A stretch of DNA of 64,000 nucleotides from Chaetoderma sp. LZ-2023a (GCA_034401795.1 CM067366.1:70283786-70347785), one strand, 5' to 3'. Positions 23,341-35,617 are shown, counted from the first letter of the stretch. Notes: generated from the letters alone by a model not told the origin. A program made the numbers and translations.

Positions 23341-24327
23341 GTCCACGAACACCTGACCTCATCTTGAGTGACAGACTGTGCGGGCCACAAGAGAGTGGTT
23401 CTGTAAGACGGGTGGTCGACAATGACACTATTTTGTAGTCCAAAAGTCACGTGTTATGGTGACTATTTTGTATTAATCCTCTTACGTGCACCGATCATTG
23501 GCCATTTCATCGATGAGCAAACTGAAGATGCTAATAGGGTATATGTCTAAACGGATTTAATTAACTTCTTTGCTTTGTAAGACAGGGAAAGGGAAATCCT
23601 AATTTACATGTCCATTTTGAGACAGCCAACATAGATTGAATATATGCTAGTTTATGACTGTTTGATGTGCACTGTCGATGATTACAGGGTGCTGGGTGGG
23701 TGGGATAAAACCGACTGTATGGCAAAGGCGTGATTGCGCAGTCAGGGTGGATGGCATGCTAGGGGTAGCTGACGTGTTTGCACATCGGACAAGTCACGCG
23801 ACCTGCAATCGAGCTCAGGTTTGTCTACTCATGTATGCAAACATACAAGTGACATTCAGAAATCTAAAAAATAAGCAAGCTATGGCATAGACTACTCGAT
23901 TCACCCCTCGGCAAAATGTTTTCGTTCTATTCCCTGACAATATCCATAACCACTTCCAAAGCCTTATTCGATGCCGAACCATGTTTCATTGCTCATTTAT
24001 TTATACAAAATGTGTTGGTGGTTGATGCATAGAAAATAACGAGACAAGCAAATATTTGAATTGTATTCACAGAAAAATGTTCATTACACATTCAGTTTTA
24101 TCTAAAATGGATTAGCCCGTAATGCAAGCTTGCAGGAATACATAGATTTAAGACATAATGCAGACGGTTTTTGTTTACCATTTGTGTAATAATGTCTACC
24201 CATATGATATGTAAATGGCCTGGGTGAATAAAGAAAAGTGAGCTGAAACTTAGAATTTCCACACATCCCTTAGTATAACAGTACATCATCAGGAACGTGT
24301 GTCATGGACGGATCCGATCCATAGCGA

Positions 24328-24515
24328 ACAACAGTCCGCAGTCAAACTAGTTCCAAAATATTCAAAACAGATTATCAGTATAAGAACCTTGAAATTTGGA
24401 TTATGAGATTCTGGATATTCATGGCTCAAAGCATATAAATCGATTCCAACGCATGCGCAATGTGGGCGGAGATTAGCTAGAAATGCGCAGAGCATAGCGT
24501 GAAATGGATCGCCAT
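24328..24515 (-). repeat. P1 GC-half in duplication copy 2
   Basis: Same truncation and the same internal features as the copy at 23158-23340 (TATAAATCGATTCC, GTGGGCGGAGATTA, ATGGATCGCC), confirming duplication of an existing insertion. Confidence 0.75.
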
Positions 24516-24569
24516 GTTCAGAAACACCTCATCTTGAGCGACAGTCTGCGCGGGTTAAACTTTAGCGTT

Positions 24570-24935
24570 TGCTGATTAGCCCAAACGGCAACTGCAATGG
24601 TCTTGTGGAATGTTCATTTGCAGGCTAAGAGAAGACTATCTTTTAAATTTACTGCTTGAATGACTGGCTCGGTGACCGAGTCAGTAATTCCAGTCGTAAA
24701 TTTTCGAAAATATTCTCTTGACTTGCTAATAGACACTGGGTAAGCAGAAGCTTTTCTTAACCATTGCGCCTTAGATAGCCAAGCCGACAAAAACGTCTCC
24801 CGCAGTGGCTTTGAAGAATGCCCATAGCAAGAGGACAGAAATTATCTTTCTTAAGTTCCAGTAGTAAATTTACCAAAATATTCTTCTCTTGGCCTGACAA
24901 ATTGAAGATGGTCTTGGGAAAATTGACCATTAAAG
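24570..24935 (+). repeat. Two P2 hairpin copies in tandem
   Basis: First copy about 24590-24738, with centre ACTGGCTCGGTGACCGAGTC and well matched arms. Second copy about 24778-24935 is more decayed but keeps CAAAAACGTCTCCCGCAGTG and the right arm GTAAATTTACC through CTTCTCTTGGCCTG. Confidence 0.7.
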
Positions 24936-24939
24936 TGTT

Positions 24940-26420
24940 CATAGATATGACTAAAATCTAAGAGCTTTGATGCGCTGTTGACACGAGGGGCGGAGGGGGC
25001 AGAGACAGCATCCGCTCTGGAGATAATTTTTGTCGCATCTTTAGATGGCTAATTAGAACGGATTTGATAGCTACAATAACTATCAATAACACATCTCACA
25101 GCGCGCTCTCAGGACGACATTCATTGTGATTTTCACCTGTATCGGATTCATGTCATTAATTATTGATACAGACTGAGTTCTAATTCCGATATATTAAACC
25201 TCGAAATCGCTTTCTCCCACGTCAATGCGGTATTATATCGGTATTAGAGCTTGTGCTAAATACCAATTTACTATGGAAGAACGGTGTCCGGATGGCACAT
25301 ACATGTACATTATTGACGCGTGGGTTGACATGATGCGACTGTCCAACTACAGCCAGACACGCAACACCATGCATTGGTAGAATCGTTATCCCTGATGGAA
25401 CGCAATCAATTGTCTATTCTTGTCAGGATGATATCTGCATTGCATAGTAGCATATACCTAATTATTCATCAGGTCTGGCGTATTCAGCTGCAGTTGTTTA
25501 ACTAAGGTGGTGAATGGGTGGGGAAGGATCGGAAGTGTAGAGCAGAAGTATTTCCACTTGCCCGAGGTCCGTGCGACGATTTTTTTAGTTTTTACTGAAT
25601 GACATTCAAATTTTGGCACACTTGTTGTCCTGGGGGACAACCTAACTAGTTTGATATGTTCAGGAAATGCATTAATACTCATGTTGTAGGTTTATTTAGT
25701 CTGTTATTATAATGGTTAATGTGCTTTTGCAAGTATTCTGTAGTCTGTATAATTTACAAGAAAATCTATTGTCAACAGACTTAAATTTACAGAGATGGGC
25801 CAACCTGGAAACAGTCATGCAACCTAATTTAAATACTTGCCCCTGGGGCTAACGAGGGGCGCCGGAAGCAAATTTGAGGGGCGGGGACAGGTTCCACGAA
25901 AAGGGCACGCTGGATGGCATTGTCTGGAGGAAGATATGAAATGTGTGTGCACGGTGACCTGCGCTGTTTGTCTTGAAAATATTTAATTGGGCCTCAGTTA
26001 CTAATTATATTTGCAATCAGCGGGATTTAGAGGAAAAGTGTTTTTTTGTGAAAATTAGGTTATCCAAGGCAAATCTACCAATCATTTTGAACATGTTGTA
26101 GATATGGGATTGTCTTGTGGGAAGTCATGACCCCACTGGATATCTTATATTTACGAGTAAGTCCTAAATGAAATTCATATTTGAAAATACCAGGTGAGCT
26201 AATGGACCGAGTCACTATGTATATTATTATTATTTAGATATGTATTGTCAGCACTGGATGACCGGCACTGGTTGACATTAGCTGATGAGGCGCAGTTACA
26301 GTTTCGGCGAAACTGAACCGAAACTGATGAGGATTGACGGATGATATTTAGCATCCAAGTTTAAATGATGGAATTGAATAGAATAGGACCTCCGGTTCTG
26401 AGTTGATGGGTATCTGGCAA
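24940..26420. other. Unassigned region with one dispersed-repeat end
   Basis: 25840-25910 (TTGCCCCTGGGGCT, GGGGCGCCGGAAGC) resembles, in inverted orientation, the end of the GC-rich element at 28830-28975. The minus-strand frame at 25458-25682 is open for 74 codons but matches nothing I know. Otherwise nothing recognised. Confidence 0.35.
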
Positions 26421-26429
26421 TAGTTGAGA

Positions 26430-27900
26430 CAAAAGTTGTTGCTGCGGAATCAGCACACACTTTTATATTATTCAGCAGTCGTATTGATCAGTAGTTTAGG
26501 AAATAATCAAGGGACAAGAATCGACGGAATCGTACGTGACAAACTGACTATTGTCGATGACGACAGGCATTCTGATTCTCATACGAGAATAGAACAACAC
26601 CAGCTGGCAATGAGGTCATACAGCTCATGTGCCTATTAACGATCGTATCCTACAGGCTTATTCACGATAGGCAATGGACAGGACAGAGGCACGGTAGCGT
26701 CCTGTAGGAATTAATAACACAATCGAAATTTGTATATCAACTATGTGCCAATCATTCAATGGCATGCTACAACAACACATTCCGTAATGTTGTTAGTTAG
26801 CTGACAGATCGCATCAAATCAGAACCAGCCAACACCGCTTTGCCTATGTGTAGCAGTAGCTCCATAGAAGAGAAGCCCAGAGTTTGATTGGTAAGAATGA
26901 GGTCATGATCAATGAGCGTCGATCAAACTCTGTGGCAGAGAATTAGGAAGAACGAGTTTCAAAGAAAGAATCGAAATATAGATGATCATTGATTGGTCAG
27001 AACGACCAACAGTAATAGGTAGAAGCTTCTAGGAGGGAATAAGCAGACGTTGACTGGCGGACTGATTACCCAGACCAGTCAAGCTGTGCTTATAACCTAC
27101 CAAGAAGAATCATGAGAACAAAGAATATATATTACGATATGTATATAACTATATATCGTAATATGTATAGAACTTCAGAGTTGCTGAAGTGTATAAATAA
27201 GGCACTTTGCCGTTTATCAAATCAATCAATCCAACATCAGGGTTCCGTAGCTATCATCATTGATGCTGCGTTAGCTAGTTGTAGGTTATACTTGTTGAAG
27301 TATAGTATTGAAAGTTATCAAGTAGATAATCAGAGTTAGTTGTTGTCGAAATTATCAGAGTCTTTGCTAGTCGAAATTATCAGAGTCTTTTATATCATCA
27401 CAGTAATTATTCATAATTTGTCAAGTCTTTTAATAGTTAGTGTACAGTTAGAATAGGATATAATAAAAGCATCCTCTTGATTTGCAAGACAATAGTTTGG
27501 GTTGTGTTTGAATAGGAACTCCAGAGAAACACTTCACCGAAGCCAGGAATCTTCAATTAGTCAGATAGGCCCGATTGTCAATACAAATATCGTTACGTCC
27601 ATCTAGTAACGAGGCGAGCCGGCAATCATAGTTCTACTGCTTCGTTGGTAAGAAGGTTGTCGCAGCAACCATCACATCATATCTTACCATCGACGGAGTA
27701 GAAAAGTAATCATCACCCGGAGATCCAAAATCTTCAATGTGAACAAGGTTTGTTCAGCTCTTGCCTTAGATGAAGACCATTACGTTTCTTGAGTTTCATG
27801 CCAAGCAGTTTCACAGATGGTATTTAAATGTAATTTTTGAAGTAGTGCAAAATCCAAGATGGCCACCAGCAAAATCGATCAAGCAGATTTCCGGGACTAG
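26430..27900 (+). mobile_element. Possible LTR-retrotransposon 5' end (LTR and leader)
   Basis: A TATA box (TATAAATA, 27192-27199) and a polyadenylation signal (AATAAA, 27462-27467) are spaced as in a long terminal repeat, with a tandem TCGAAATTATCAGAGTCTTT pair (27346 and 27371) between them. About 390 bp further on an ATG (27859) opens MATSKIDQADFRD before a TAG at 27898, resembling a broken gag start. LTR borders, primer-binding site and a second LTR were not found, and no pol follows, so this is a truncated element or chance resemblance. Confidence 0.35.
27120..27166. repeat. AT-rich hairpin
   Basis: ATTACGATATGTATATAACT and the following ATATATCGTAAT form inverted arms just upstream of the TATA box. 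Confidence 0.6.
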
Positions 27901-27989
27901 CCATGGATCTGACCCTATGGATCCTTCCTGCCCAGCAGTTCCTAAGGAATCGCTTAAAGAATACAATGGACATATACTGGATGAATAGA

Positions 27990-28825
27990 CAGAGGAGGTA
28001 GCAACACAATTACGTCAAATTAGTAACAAACTATACAACTGCTATTGTGTATGTAATGCGTAATTTAAATTATGATTTCGCATCCCCTTACTTAGCCATA
28101 TTGGCGTGTGGGCGTCAGAGGTACATTTGGCACGGGCTATCAAAAGAGGCCTTCAAATGTCTGATTTTGTTTACGTGTGGATGGTGGAATCATCTTTTAT
28201 GCTTCGGACTCAAAGGGATTGACATGGCTAAACATATTTGTCACGACCTTGCGAGTTGGTATGGGTGGTGGGGGTGGGGTGGTGGGTGGTAGGAGAGATG
28301 GCTTAAAAGCGCATCTAATTTTTACATTCTTTCGACGGAGGTCCCAGCCACACCATCCTCCCATTTTATATCATCAACAAATCTTAGACACATTCCTCAA
28401 ATACACATCCGCTTCACACGCCAATTAACAATTTGAGTTTGAGAGTTGCTGTTAATTCTAATATCCCTTAGTGTTTCCACGTCGCTGCACGCAGCCGCCC
28501 ATCATTGCACATATATTCTATTCTACCCACTAAGCAAGGCATTAACTGAGCGTGGGCCGGTATCATTTCAAAAATTCAAATAGCATATGTATCTTACCTT
28601 TACTTACAAGGATACATGAAACGCCTACAGGAAAAAGTGTCACTATGTCACGTGTAACTGCCACTACATAAATAGCGTTTGCATTCATTGATGATTTGAT
28701 TCGGCCTAGAAGCACTCCCATATTCCTTGATGGACTTGTGTTTATGTCAAAACAACCGAACTTTAATACAACTGCTCAGTCTGCTCTGAATAAACTAAAA
28801 CTCTTGTTTAAAGTTCTAAAGTAAA
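27990..28825. other. Unassigned spacer
   Basis: A GGGTGG-rich patch at 28262-28290; no other recognised element. Confidence 0.35.
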
Positions 28826-28829
28826 GTTT

Positions 28830-28975
28830 ACAAATTTTTCGCATGGAAACGGGTAAAGGGCACAGCTGCCCCCGCTTCCCCGCCCTGTCCAAAGGACACC
28901 GGGGGGGGGCAGCTGCCCCCGCTCCACCCCCACTCCGTGCTTCCGGCTCCCCTGGGGGCAACCCTATATTTGAAT
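28830..28975 (-). repeat. GC-rich dispersed repeat (MITE-like end)
   Basis: Reading on the minus strand it begins TTGCCCCCAGGGGAGCCGG and runs through two AGCTGCCCCC-type stretches. The beginning matches 25842-25875 on the plus strand. GC content is far above the surroundings. Confidence 0.5.
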
Positions 28976-29239
28976 AATGCTCAAGCCCTGGAGTGTGGGC
29001 GTTTCAAAGTCTCATATCAGGGACGCTTTTGTGAAAAATCTAATATTCTGCAAAACGTGATTGTCATGAAATGCAAAATTCAAACTTGTTAGGCCTATCT
29101 TGGTTGATTTTCTAATATTTTAATATTCCGTAAAATTCGAAATGAATTTGATATCCTATCATTCATCTATCTGGAAATGTCGCAGAATGAAGATGTGCTA
29201 GACAATACAGCTCATAATACAAATGTAAATCAAATATCT

Positions 29240-29655
29240 TACGTCATAATCTAATACGTAACATGTTACGTGACGTCACAATCACAATGGCGCATAGCTC
29301 CGTCATGCAAGTCGAAACGTCCTTCAAGTGTACTAATTGTAGGCATATGTCTTTGAAGGATTTGCAGTTTAATAAACAATCTGCTGAATATTCTGAAACT
29401 AATATCACTAGGATATACTGTTGCCATAGACACCAACAGTCAGACGGGCAAATTAGTTTCAAAATAGTCAACAAATTTCCTATATGGTTACTTTGAAATT
29501 GGGATTCTGGCAATTCAGATTTCAAAGTATATAAATTGATTCCAACACACGTGAAATGGTGGGCGGAGCTTAGCTAGAAATGGGTGGGGCATAGCTAGAT
29601 ATGGGTGGGGCATAGCTAGATATGGGCGGGGCATAGCTAGATCCTCCATTGATTT
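29240..29655 (-). repeat. P1 element with fourfold GC-box amplification
   Basis: CRE half with GTGACGTCAC (about 29270), an eroded palindrome (29380-29470), then the GC-end in which a ~21-bp unit containing GGGTGGGGCATAGCTAGA is repeated about four times (29567-29643). Confidence 0.8.
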
Positions 29656-29741
29656 ATGTTGTCTAACTTGCAGCAGACAAGTAGATGAATGAATACATAT
29701 TTATGATAATAACAGCATAATTGAGTTAGCTAATTAATACG

Positions 29742-30095
29742 CCCAATTTCCTAGTCAATCATATGAGGTCATAATCAACGTCATACGTAGGCTGACTTCA
29801 TAACCAATTACGATATGAATGACGCGATTTAGTCCGTCATAAACGCTTAATGATCGGTCAAGTTGTACGGATTGTATGTCTAATAAACATTCAGTTGAAT
29901 AGTTTGAATCTAATTTGACTGGGCGCTGTTGCTGCCATAGGCATCAGTTTCAAAATATTCAACAATTTACCTGTATAGTTTTCTGGAAATTGAGATTCAG
30001 AGAGTGCAGGGCGGATTCATCACAACACATGCAGAGCGTGGGTGGAGCTTAGTTAGAGATGGACGGGGCGTAGCAAAAGCTGGACTCATCCATTC
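29742..30095 (-). repeat. P1 element
   Basis: Weak CRE half, palindrome partly deleted on the right (about 29900-29970; GGGCGCTGTTGCTGCCATAG retained), GC-end GTGGGTGGAGCTTAG and GGACGGGGCG. Confidence 0.78.
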
Positions 30096-30171
30096 TCGCA
30101 AATCTCCCAGAAAAACTCTCTTCACAACTAAGTTGAACAACATTTTACAATGAATAACTGTTGCACGTGGC

Positions 30172-30257
30172 TTCATATGGTTTGTGGGACTAGTACATAT
30201 GGTTTGTGGGACTAGTACATGTGGTTTGTGGGACTAGTACATGTGGTTTGCGGGACC
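30172..30257. repeat. 22-bp tandem repeat, ~3.8 copies
   Basis: Unit ACATATGGTTTGTGGGACTAG plus T. Variation is limited to a few positions, so it is probably young. Confidence 0.9.
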
Positions 30258-30259
30258 GC

Positions 30260-31020
30260 CTCTCCCTCCGACTTCTATCACCAAGCTACCAATATTCACC
30301 TGGAAGTCCCATTCAACAACATCGTATGTGTCAATAGAGACAAAGTCTATTTACTGTGAAAGTTCATTATTTGACAATACAAACATGTTTTATGCTATAA
30401 TTGGATTACTCCTAAAGGTCAAATTGTATGCGATTAGCGGTAGAACGGAGAGAATGGAGATTTAGTGAAAGAGGGTGGGAATGACAGATCTAGTACAAAA
30501 GCTGTGATAGAATGGGCTCATCGCGAGTACGCAATCCCTGCATTGTGTGCTTTGTCAAGCCACTTACCGCGTTAACTCTGACCACAGGCGTGACCGACCA
30601 AATGTTAAAGTTGTTAGCGCGTTGCTAACCCATTTTAGATACGTCATCATTTTCTGATGTTAAAGTGTCGGCCCTATAATCGAAAGCATATACACATTTC
30701 TTTTCAAATATCAGGATTTTAAATGCGTTTGGAGAAAAAAAGGCTGTTTGGGTCTGTGTATCTTTCCCCAGACCCCTTGGTTCTATTTATGTTGCTTTGT
30801 ACAGGAGGCGCGTAACAGATGGGTATTCCCCTAAGCTGGGCTTTCACAATATCGATTTTAATTCTGAAGAAAAAGAATGGCAAAAAAATCCGAAAAAAAA
30901 TTTGTGTTTTCTCGTTTTCCCTTGAACTGGAGTCGTGTTTGTATTACAAATGGTGCTGTTCAAACCTTGTGCTAGTAACAGCATTTACCTTGGCAATGCT
31001 AACGAAAGCTACAGCATGCT
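30260..31020. other. Unassigned spacer
   Basis: AT-rich. Open frames of 70-74 codons at 30241-30465 and 30819-31031 show no recognisable domain. Confidence 0.4.
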
Positions 31021-31026
31021 ACAATG

Positions 31027-31325
31027 GATAGATCCTATCTGTCACTCAATTATATGACGTCATAATCAATTCCGTCACATGTAGGCTAATGCCACAATCA
31101 AAATGCGTAATGAATCAGCTATCTGGCTCCGTCGTGAACATTTAATAGTACATCAGATGTACGAATTGTAAGTTTTTACAGTTTAATAAACGGTATGTTG
31201 AATATTTTGAAATTTAATTTGACTGGACGTTGTTGATGCCTATAGCCTTTGGGAATCTAGGCTCAAAACAGAAATGGGGGGACTTAGCTAGAAATGGGTG
31301 GAGCTTAGCTAGAAATGGGCGGTGA
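31027..31325 (-). repeat. P1 element, subfamily 1
   Basis: Starts GATCCTATCTGTCACTCAA with ATGACGTCATAATC (31047-31060); the left palindrome arm TTGAATATTTTGAAATTTAA is present and the right arm is deleted; then GC-end motifs AGAAATGGGTGGAGCTTAGC and GAAATGGGCGG. Confidence 0.78.
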
Positions 31326-31915
31326 TGTAACTGTATATTGATATCTATATTTGATATGTATAGAATCTATAAGCATTGACCAGCCGCAGCATCTCAATCT
31401 CTCACATAAATAAAGGCCTTCTAATAATCAATGTTTATAATCAGCATCTATACAATCTGCACAGCCCACCCGCTTGGTAAAGCTGTCTGGTCGATGGCTA
31501 ATTAACCAATTATCGCCCACACCTGATAATATAGAACCACAGGTAGCGTGTGACGTACAATACATCCAGTGATAAAGCGCAGCCACCAGCTGGCAATACC
31601 TAACACTTCATTACATCATCTTCCAGGCTTATCTGAAACGTATGAAGCAATGATTCTGATTTACAAGCGTCAGCCCAGGACAATTATAATAACTGATTAG
31701 GGATTCCGGGGAAGGTGTCGTATTCCAGTACCAGTGAATAAGAATAGCTGCGACACCAGGGAGGGTCTAAGCCAGCATGGATTTCTGATGCTTTGAGCGT
31801 AGTCGAGTATAGGTTTGCGTCCCGGTGAGGGAAATATCACACGCATCACCTCCAAATCAATAAACCACTGCATTTGAATAAGGTGTATTAACCGCTACCG
31901 ATAAGTAACTGCTAC
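31326..31915. other. Unassigned region, possible LTR-like fragment
   Basis: ATAAATAAAGGCCTTC (about 31406) could be a TATA or polyA-type signal, and TAGTCGAGTATAGG lies near 31800. Too little to call an element. Confidence 0.25.
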
Positions 31916-31924
31916 TGATGCTGC

Positions 31925-32033
31925 TGCCGCTACAGCTATCGCTACCGTATCTACTACCGTGGCTATTGTTGCTACTGCTACTGCTACTGCTACTGCTACT
32001 GCTACTGCTACTGCTACTGCTACTGCTACTTCT
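31925..32033. repeat. (TGCTAC)n microsatellite
   Basis: Hexanucleotide TGCTAC repeated about nine times without interruption (about 31974-32028), preceded by imperfect units. Confidence 0.92.
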
Positions 32034-32509
32034 GTTGAAACAAACACAGAGATAACAAACTTAGTGAGTTATACCACACAGTAGGAGAGTCCTAGTAGAA
32101 ATACTGTAATAGATAAGCTAATGCGCCATTTCTTTAGAATATACGCCAGTTAGAGGAAGTAACATGGCCATACAAAAGAGGTTTCACACCCAAAGCACTT
32201 AAATACAATAAAAAAATCCAACATAATTTGGCATAAAATACCTTCCTAGTGGTTATTAGTCAAGTCAAACCTGTCTATAAACGGACACTGTATGGGCCAT
32301 TAAATATGGTCACAAAAGACAGATGGACGCTTAACACAGCTCTTTTACCACGTGAGATGGTTGGATATAAATGACCACAGTATTAAAGAATCGCCACTCG
32401 TTTGGACCCAAAGCGAGTGTCCGGTATAGAGAGGCGTGACTACATTCTGGGAACTCACGTGGTTCATTGTCTGGGCTCACATTTCTGGGATGCACACGTT
32501 CAATGGGAG

Positions 32510-32960
32510 GGTCCATTTCTAGCTATACTCCGCGTATTTCTAGCTATACTCCGCGCATTTCTAGCTATGCCGCGCCCATTTCTAGCTATACTCCGCCCCT
32601 TTTTAGCTTCGCTCCGCCCACTCTTTACTCGATTTGATACTTTGACACCTTACCTTTCCGGAATCTAAATACAAAGGTAAATATATGTATAAGCTGTTGA
32701 ATATTTTGAGACTAATATGTCTTTGGGCTATTGGTTCCTTTGGCAACAACAACTCCCAGTCAAATTAATTTCAAAGTATTCAAAAGTATTTTTTATTAAA
32801 TTGTGAAGTCATGAAAGACATACGATTCGTACACTTTGTGATCGATTCTTCAATTTTCATGACGGAGTCTAAGTCATTATGATTTTGATGTCAGCTATCT
32901 AGTGACATAATTGATTATGACGTCAGATACTTGAGTCGAGTGACAGGCCACATATCGGAA
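32510..32960 (+). repeat. P1 element with amplified GC-box end
   Basis: The GC-end unit TTTCTAGCTATACTCCGC is repeated about five times (32516-32600). A palindrome follows (32697-32782, loosely matched), then the CRE half with CATGACGG, TGATGTCAGC and TATGACGTCAGATACTTGAG. Confidence 0.82.
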
Positions 32961-33369
32961 CCTTACATTCGAGGCACAATCGGTTATAGAATCAATTCCT
33001 GCTCTAGAGCTTTTGTCATAACAAATAAGTACCCATCTGAACACTTTTCTCTGGAAAGAAACCTGGATTCAATATGCTTGGTCGTTTTGGCCAGTTTGGT
33101 CATGATCATTTTGTCTGGAGATAATGTGTCCTTATGCAACCACAGTCTTATAGAAAGTCAAATAGCCTATCTAATTCGTTGGAACGTTGTAAACCAAACT
33201 TGACGTGGAAGTGATGGTACCAAATCGGAGATTGGTCAAGGTGGGCGTGGCTGGGAGAGGGTGTCACAGAGTGTTTGATAAGGGGTATGTGGGAAAGAAA
33301 AACGTCGACGCCAGCAACGATTATCAACACGACGTCTCTCAAGTGACCATCAGTTATACTATGATGTAT

Positions 33370-33605
33370 AAACCATTTAACCATCAGATTTACTCAAGAA
33401 AATTTCAGTTTTTAAATTCATAAAAATTTTCCATTTGCAGATCAAGATAAGATTATTTGGGAAGATTTAACATTGTAATGACTGGCTCGGTCATCAAGCC
33501 AGCCATTTCAGTTGTAGCTTTTCATCTTCTATTTACAAATGGGCATTTCTCATTGCCGATACAGAAGTCGTTTTTGGCCGGATTGAACGTTAAATGGATA
33601 AAGTA
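33370..33605 (+). repeat. P2 hairpin element
   Basis: Lead-in ACTCAAGAAAATTTCAG, left arm CCATTTGCAGATCAAGATAA, centre ACTGGCTCGGTCATCAAGCC, right arm to about 33545 and the flank GATTGAACGTTAAATGG. Confidence 0.72.
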
Positions 33606-33702
33606 TTATATAAGACTGCCAGCGATAAACAGTCACAAACTCGCTAATCAATGATTGTCATAAATGGTTATATGAGGGGTATTTATACTTGCCGCCAAAA
33701 GG

Positions 33703-33900
33703 TTATCTGCAAAAAGCCGTAGATGAAGGTTTTAAGAGGATCTTAAGGATGGTATAACCGTCTTGTATTTTGAGATTATCCGCTATCTCTTCATCTTTAG
33801 CGCCGTGAAGTACACCGCGTGTCAACATACCTGTGATGGGCGCGCGGGACATTGGGGGTAGGTCAGCTTGTAGCTCATGTACCTTGTGACGTGACGTCAC
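33703..33900 (-). pseudogene. Unrecognised open frame, possible exon relic
   Basis: 65 codons with a mixed composition unlike the repeat-driven frames nearby. The C-terminal part GAKDEEIADNLKIQDGYTIL reads like ordinary protein. On the minus strand, CCCATCACAG lies within it and could act as a splice acceptor. I recognise no family, there is no partner exon nearby, and a chance open frame of this length is plausible. Confidence 0.15.
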
Positions 33901-34191
33901 GTAACGTCAAGATTTGCATGAAAGATAACTTTATGGTGGTCTTGGCTTTCTATATATGGTTCCTTAAGGCAGGTGGTCCTAATGTATAGTATATGGTGAG
34001 CGATTTACAGTGCTCACGTGATTTACCCAGTTTTAATCATTTAACTATAAATTTTGTTCAAGAAAATTTTCATTTTCTCAGAGAAGGGTAAGATTATGTC
34101 TTAAAAAAACAGCACAAACCGACGTCACAAGAATTCACAAGAATTCAACAGAAACCATGAAGGCCAGGCTTGAGTCTAGACCCTAGTATTG

Positions 34192-35307
34192 GGAACTAGC
34201 ATATAAACGCCTTAAATATTACAACACACACACATTATGTCTTAAATGTTCTATCACTGGGATGTGTAAAGTCTTATCTCATGCAGTCGTAAATTTAAAA
34301 AGAAATGTGTGTTACTGGTTTGTAAATGAACATTTCGTTATGTGATACCCTTTATTTCTTTATTGTTCATAACATTAGATTAATTGTTTCTTTATTAACT
34401 TATTTATTAAATTATTGACTACTAACTATTAAGTAATTACTTGCATAAAATATACCGGTAAATAAATACACAGTTTGATTCAGTTCTCACATGGAGACGG
34501 TTATCAGCTAGACTGCCACGTTCGGTTAAGTTTGATTTCGGTATATTCCTTAAACTGTGGGGATGACCTGAACCCCACACTCAAGAGCCATTTTTCGGCA
34601 CCTTGAGTCTTAAAGGGTTAAATAATTGCCCAAAGTTACACATTGACCACCTTGGCCGAATTTTGTTACCGATGCTTCCTGACCACATCCACTAGATTTC
34701 CCAAACTGGGAGTCAATTTGTCAAACATCCATAGAATGTACAAGGGAAGAGGATTTTAAAATTGTTGCGTGGTGGCGAGTTTAGATCCCATATTTCGAAT
34801 ACAAATCTTTATATGGATCCGCCACATAGCACGCCCCATGGGGGGATCACCATGCTTTGAAATCAATCTGGAAAACCCGCGGAGAGCTGTTCCGCCGAAA
34901 CCGATTTTCAAGACCGGTGTCCATTGTGAATTTTGCACCCGGACTGATTGTGAGATGGACCACCATTAACAACAAATCGATTTCGAAAGTCTTGGTCTAT
35001 TCCACGCCTACACCCTGAAACTGATTTTCATAATAGTTGGCCAGGCTACGTACTGGATTATGAACTTTCTAACCACCTAGGAGTGGATAGTTCTTTCAGC
35101 TGCAATCATGTATCTTCAACATTTTCAACTGTGGCTTGTCCGCTGTAAGTGTGCTACGCTCATTATAATCTGTTCCGTATTTAGTGGTTTTAGATTCCGT
35201 TTTCAGGTTTTATCGCAAAACACTGCCTTAGCAAGTTGGTGTTATATGACGTCCTATGCTTACCTGTGTGTGTGTTGTAATATTTAAGGCGTTTATATGC
35301 TAGTTCC
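34192..35307. mobile_element. Non-autonomous DNA transposon with perfect 42-bp TIRs
   Basis: 34192-34233 and 35266-35307 are exact 42-bp reverse complements, beginning GGAACTAGCATATAAACGCC at the outer left. The element is 1,116 bp. No transposase is encoded: the longest internal frames are about 60-66 codons and overlap on both strands (34756-34969). Perfect arms in a region where other repeats are heavily decayed point to recent activity or arm conversion. I saw no clear target-site duplication, so the superfamily is open. Confidence 0.75.
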
Positions 35308-35617
35308 TCATACGCTTACCTGGTCCGATTGGCAATTTAAATGCTGTCTGAAATGACATATTTTTTGGTATTCTAAGAACATGTCTTAGCTGTTACTCTA
35401 CCCTCTGTGAGAGTCGAACTGTGCTGCGCAGTATGTAAAATGGGGAGTTTGACGTTTATCCAGCAGCGCGCGATTTGTGGTCATTCGCAAGTGTTTCAGG
35501 CATCGATGTATTGCTCTCGGTCGGATACTTAGCAACGGTCGGGAAATACAAAATTTATGCGCGACGTGGAAGGCTGACCAGACCACAAATCACAAGTGTC
35601 GCCAATAGTACCCACCA

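Larger units (their letters stand above)
22390..24560. repeat. Tandem segmental duplication (~1.1-kb unit) containing P1
   Basis: Copy 1 (about 22395-23390) and copy 2 (about 23488-24560) are colinear over their length. Landmarks include ACCGATCGTTGGTCATTTC at 22397 versus ACCGATCATTGGCCATTTC at 23490, GATGCCGAACCATGTTTCAT in both, and a P1 GC-half at the right end of each. The offset grows from 1093 to 1175 bp, partly because copy 2 holds extra sequence resembling a retroelement tail (about 24190-24270). P1 was already in the unit before duplication. No gene recognised in either copy. Confidence 0.88.

Noticed and set aside
25458-25682. 74-codon minus-strand frame resembling an exon
   Set aside because: No recognisable family or splice borders; length is within chance expectation.
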